DNA from: Methanoprimaticola sp047501175
GTDB lineage: Archaea > Thermoplasmatota > Thermoplasmata > Methanomassiliicoccales > Methanomethylophilaceae
Assembly: GCF_047501175.1 (NCBI RefSeq)
Contig: NZ_JBEQWH010000002.1
Coordinates: forward strand, 1 to 64,000
Direction: 5' to 3'
Length of the DNA: 64,000 bases
In this document: positions 63,163 through 64,000 of the stretch, piece after piece
Position numbering within the stretch: the first letter of the stretch is position 1
Layout: each line of letters starts with the position of its first letter
Program-made: the position numbers and the translations under genes
Notes under the pieces: generated by a model
Told to the model about the DNA's origin: nothing
The model's input: only the letters and a program-made list of their open reading frames with translations
The model's database searches: none

Positions 63163-64000
63163 CTGCAGGCCTCAGCTCCACGGCATCGTCCCACCTGTCA
63201 TGGATGATCTGCGGGGAGTGGGTGGCGACGATCATCTGTATGTCACGCACCCTGCAGATGTCGGAGAAGTAGCTGCCGAGGACCTGCTGCCAGCTGACAT
63301 GCAGGGATATCTCCGGCTCGTCCAGGATGACTATGGACCCCTGGGGGGTGTGGAACAGGAGGGCGTAGAACATTATGAGGATCTGCTTCTCCCCCGAGGA
63401 CAGCTTTTGCAGGTCCAGGGAGGTCCCGTTGTCCATCGATATGCCTATCTTGCCCCCTTCCGAGACGGACATGGTCTTGTTGAGGTAGATCTCGTTGACG
63501 ATGTCCTTGTAGATTATGATCGACTCGGCAAGGATGTAGTTCCGCTCCACGTAGTCCGAGATGGAGCAGGCCAGCTGCTCGTACCCCGCACGGTCCTTCC
63601 CGATCTCGTACCTCGAGGGAGGGAACTTCTTCCCCGCGGGTATGTCCGGCTCGAACCCGGCATCCTTGATGAAGTCCAGCTTCGCCTTGAGGTCCTTGCA
63701 CCAGAACTCCAGGTCCCCGTCCGGCATGTCGGCCACATCGTCCCTCTGATGTATCTCGAGCTCCGTGTGCTCCTTCGCGTAGCGGATGGTCTCGAGGAGC
63801 TCCTGGGCATAGACGTCGAGCGTCGATGCGAGGTGTCCGTCCCCTCTCCTGACCGCCAGCCTCTCCGGCGGGATGTAGACTGTGTCCACGATCGCGCTCA
63901 TCTCCGCAGCCGTCAGCGTCGTCTCCACATCGCTCCTCTGCATCTGGATCAGCATGTCGCCCTGGAAGTTCTGGATGATCAGGACGCTCCCCTCGTCGAA
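63155..64000 (-). CDS. AAA ATPase, AriA-like (partial, right edge)
   Basis: The C-terminal 281 codons are visible. ABC-type signature KLSSGEKQILIMFYAL, Walker B SIVILDEPEISLH and H-loop ATHSPQII are present, as in SMC/OLD-like AAA15 proteins. The frame continues to the window edge with no start; the Walker A is outside. Paired with a DUF4435 gene, it fits AriA of PARIS. OLD-family or other ATPase-TOPRIM pairs are alternatives. Confidence 0.8.
   Translation of the reverse strand, partial: FDEGSVLIIQNFQGDMLIQMQRSDVETTLTAAEMSAIVDTVYIPPERLAVRRGDGHLASTLDVYAQELLETIRYAKEHTELEIHQRDDVADMPDGDLEFWCKDLKAKLDFIKDAGFEPDIPAGKKFPPSRYEIGKDRAGYEQLACSISDYVERNYILAESIIIYKDIVNEIYLNKTMSVSEGGKIGISMDNGTSLDLQKLSSGEKQILIMFYALLFHTPQGSIVILDEPEISLHVSWQQVLGSYFSDICRVRDIQMIVATHSPQIIHDRWDDAVELRPADA

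Overview
The window looks like chromosomal DNA of a GC-rich methanogenic archaeon, most likely of the order Methanomassiliicoccales (Thermoplasmatota). Support comes from archaeal-type information-processing genes (leucyl-tRNA synthetase, eS19, eL31, eL39, aIF6, PDCD5-family protein, RFC large subunit, TYW1, a 7S SRP RNA), a methanogenesis marker 2 type protein and a methanopterin-pathway kinase (MptE). Promoters are archaeal TATA boxes and many genes overlap as ATGA. The order-level placement is inference from gene content. No tRNA, rRNA, CRISPR array or intact transposase was recognised.

Layout. 1-1.5 kb: the 5' tip of a surface-protein gene running off the left edge, a short FtsZ-like GTPase and a ribbon-helix-helix regulator. 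1.9-6.4 kb: leuS, nitroreductase, acetyltransferase, ubiX. 6.4-7.1 kb: a degenerate, repeat-rich stretch. 7.1-8.7 kb: a pair of unrecognised proteins. 8.7-14.5 kb: the phosphate-uptake block (AbrB-PhoU regulator; pstS, a fused pstCA, pstB, phoU). 15.3-16.0 kb: an HTH_10-type regulator interrupted at a G10 tract. 17.1-18.95 kb: ribosomal/aIF6 operon. 19.1-20.8 kb: an AT-rich three-gene cassette containing a TIGR04255-like protein. 20.9-27.1 kb: housekeeping genes (MBL hydrolase, DUF373, mptE, S2P protease, CorA, marker 2). 27.1-38.0 kb: two giant surface proteins with shared leaders and 3' flanks. 38.1-38.4 kb: SRP RNA. 38.9-44.8 kb: symporter with a 42-aa accessory protein, regulator, ABC ATPase, rfcL, tyw1. 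45.2-50.8 kb: flavoproteins, HxlR regulator, YjbQ, HprK-like protein, SfsA, exonuclease. 50.8-62.3 kb: P-type ATPase, AddAB-like helicase-nuclease, a degenerate exonuclease paralogue, thioesterase, xseAB. 62.3-64 kb: a DUF4435 + AAA ATPase pair resembling the PARIS anti-phage system, cut by the right edge.

The main discovery candidate is a homopolymer-based phase-variation system. Three surface-protein genes begin with the same SD and ATG, exactly 26 nt before a poly-G tract that lies ahead of the signal peptide. The tracts here are G10 or longer (left edge), G11 and G9. Frame arithmetic gives G10 as the ON length for the two complete genes, so both read out of frame from their canonical start. 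A fourth G tract (G10) lies in the coding region of an HTH_10 regulator, which would need G11. The surface genes also share a TATA box, a hairpin next to the SD, an upstream GAAA-n8-TTTC dyad (clear in the two complete genes, imperfect in the left one), and, for the two complete genes, near-identical 3' ends and a three-hairpin 3' flank. Together this suggests slipped-strand ON/OFF switching of surface antigens, possibly with a switching regulator. Homopolymer sequencing error is the main alternative and can be tested from reads.
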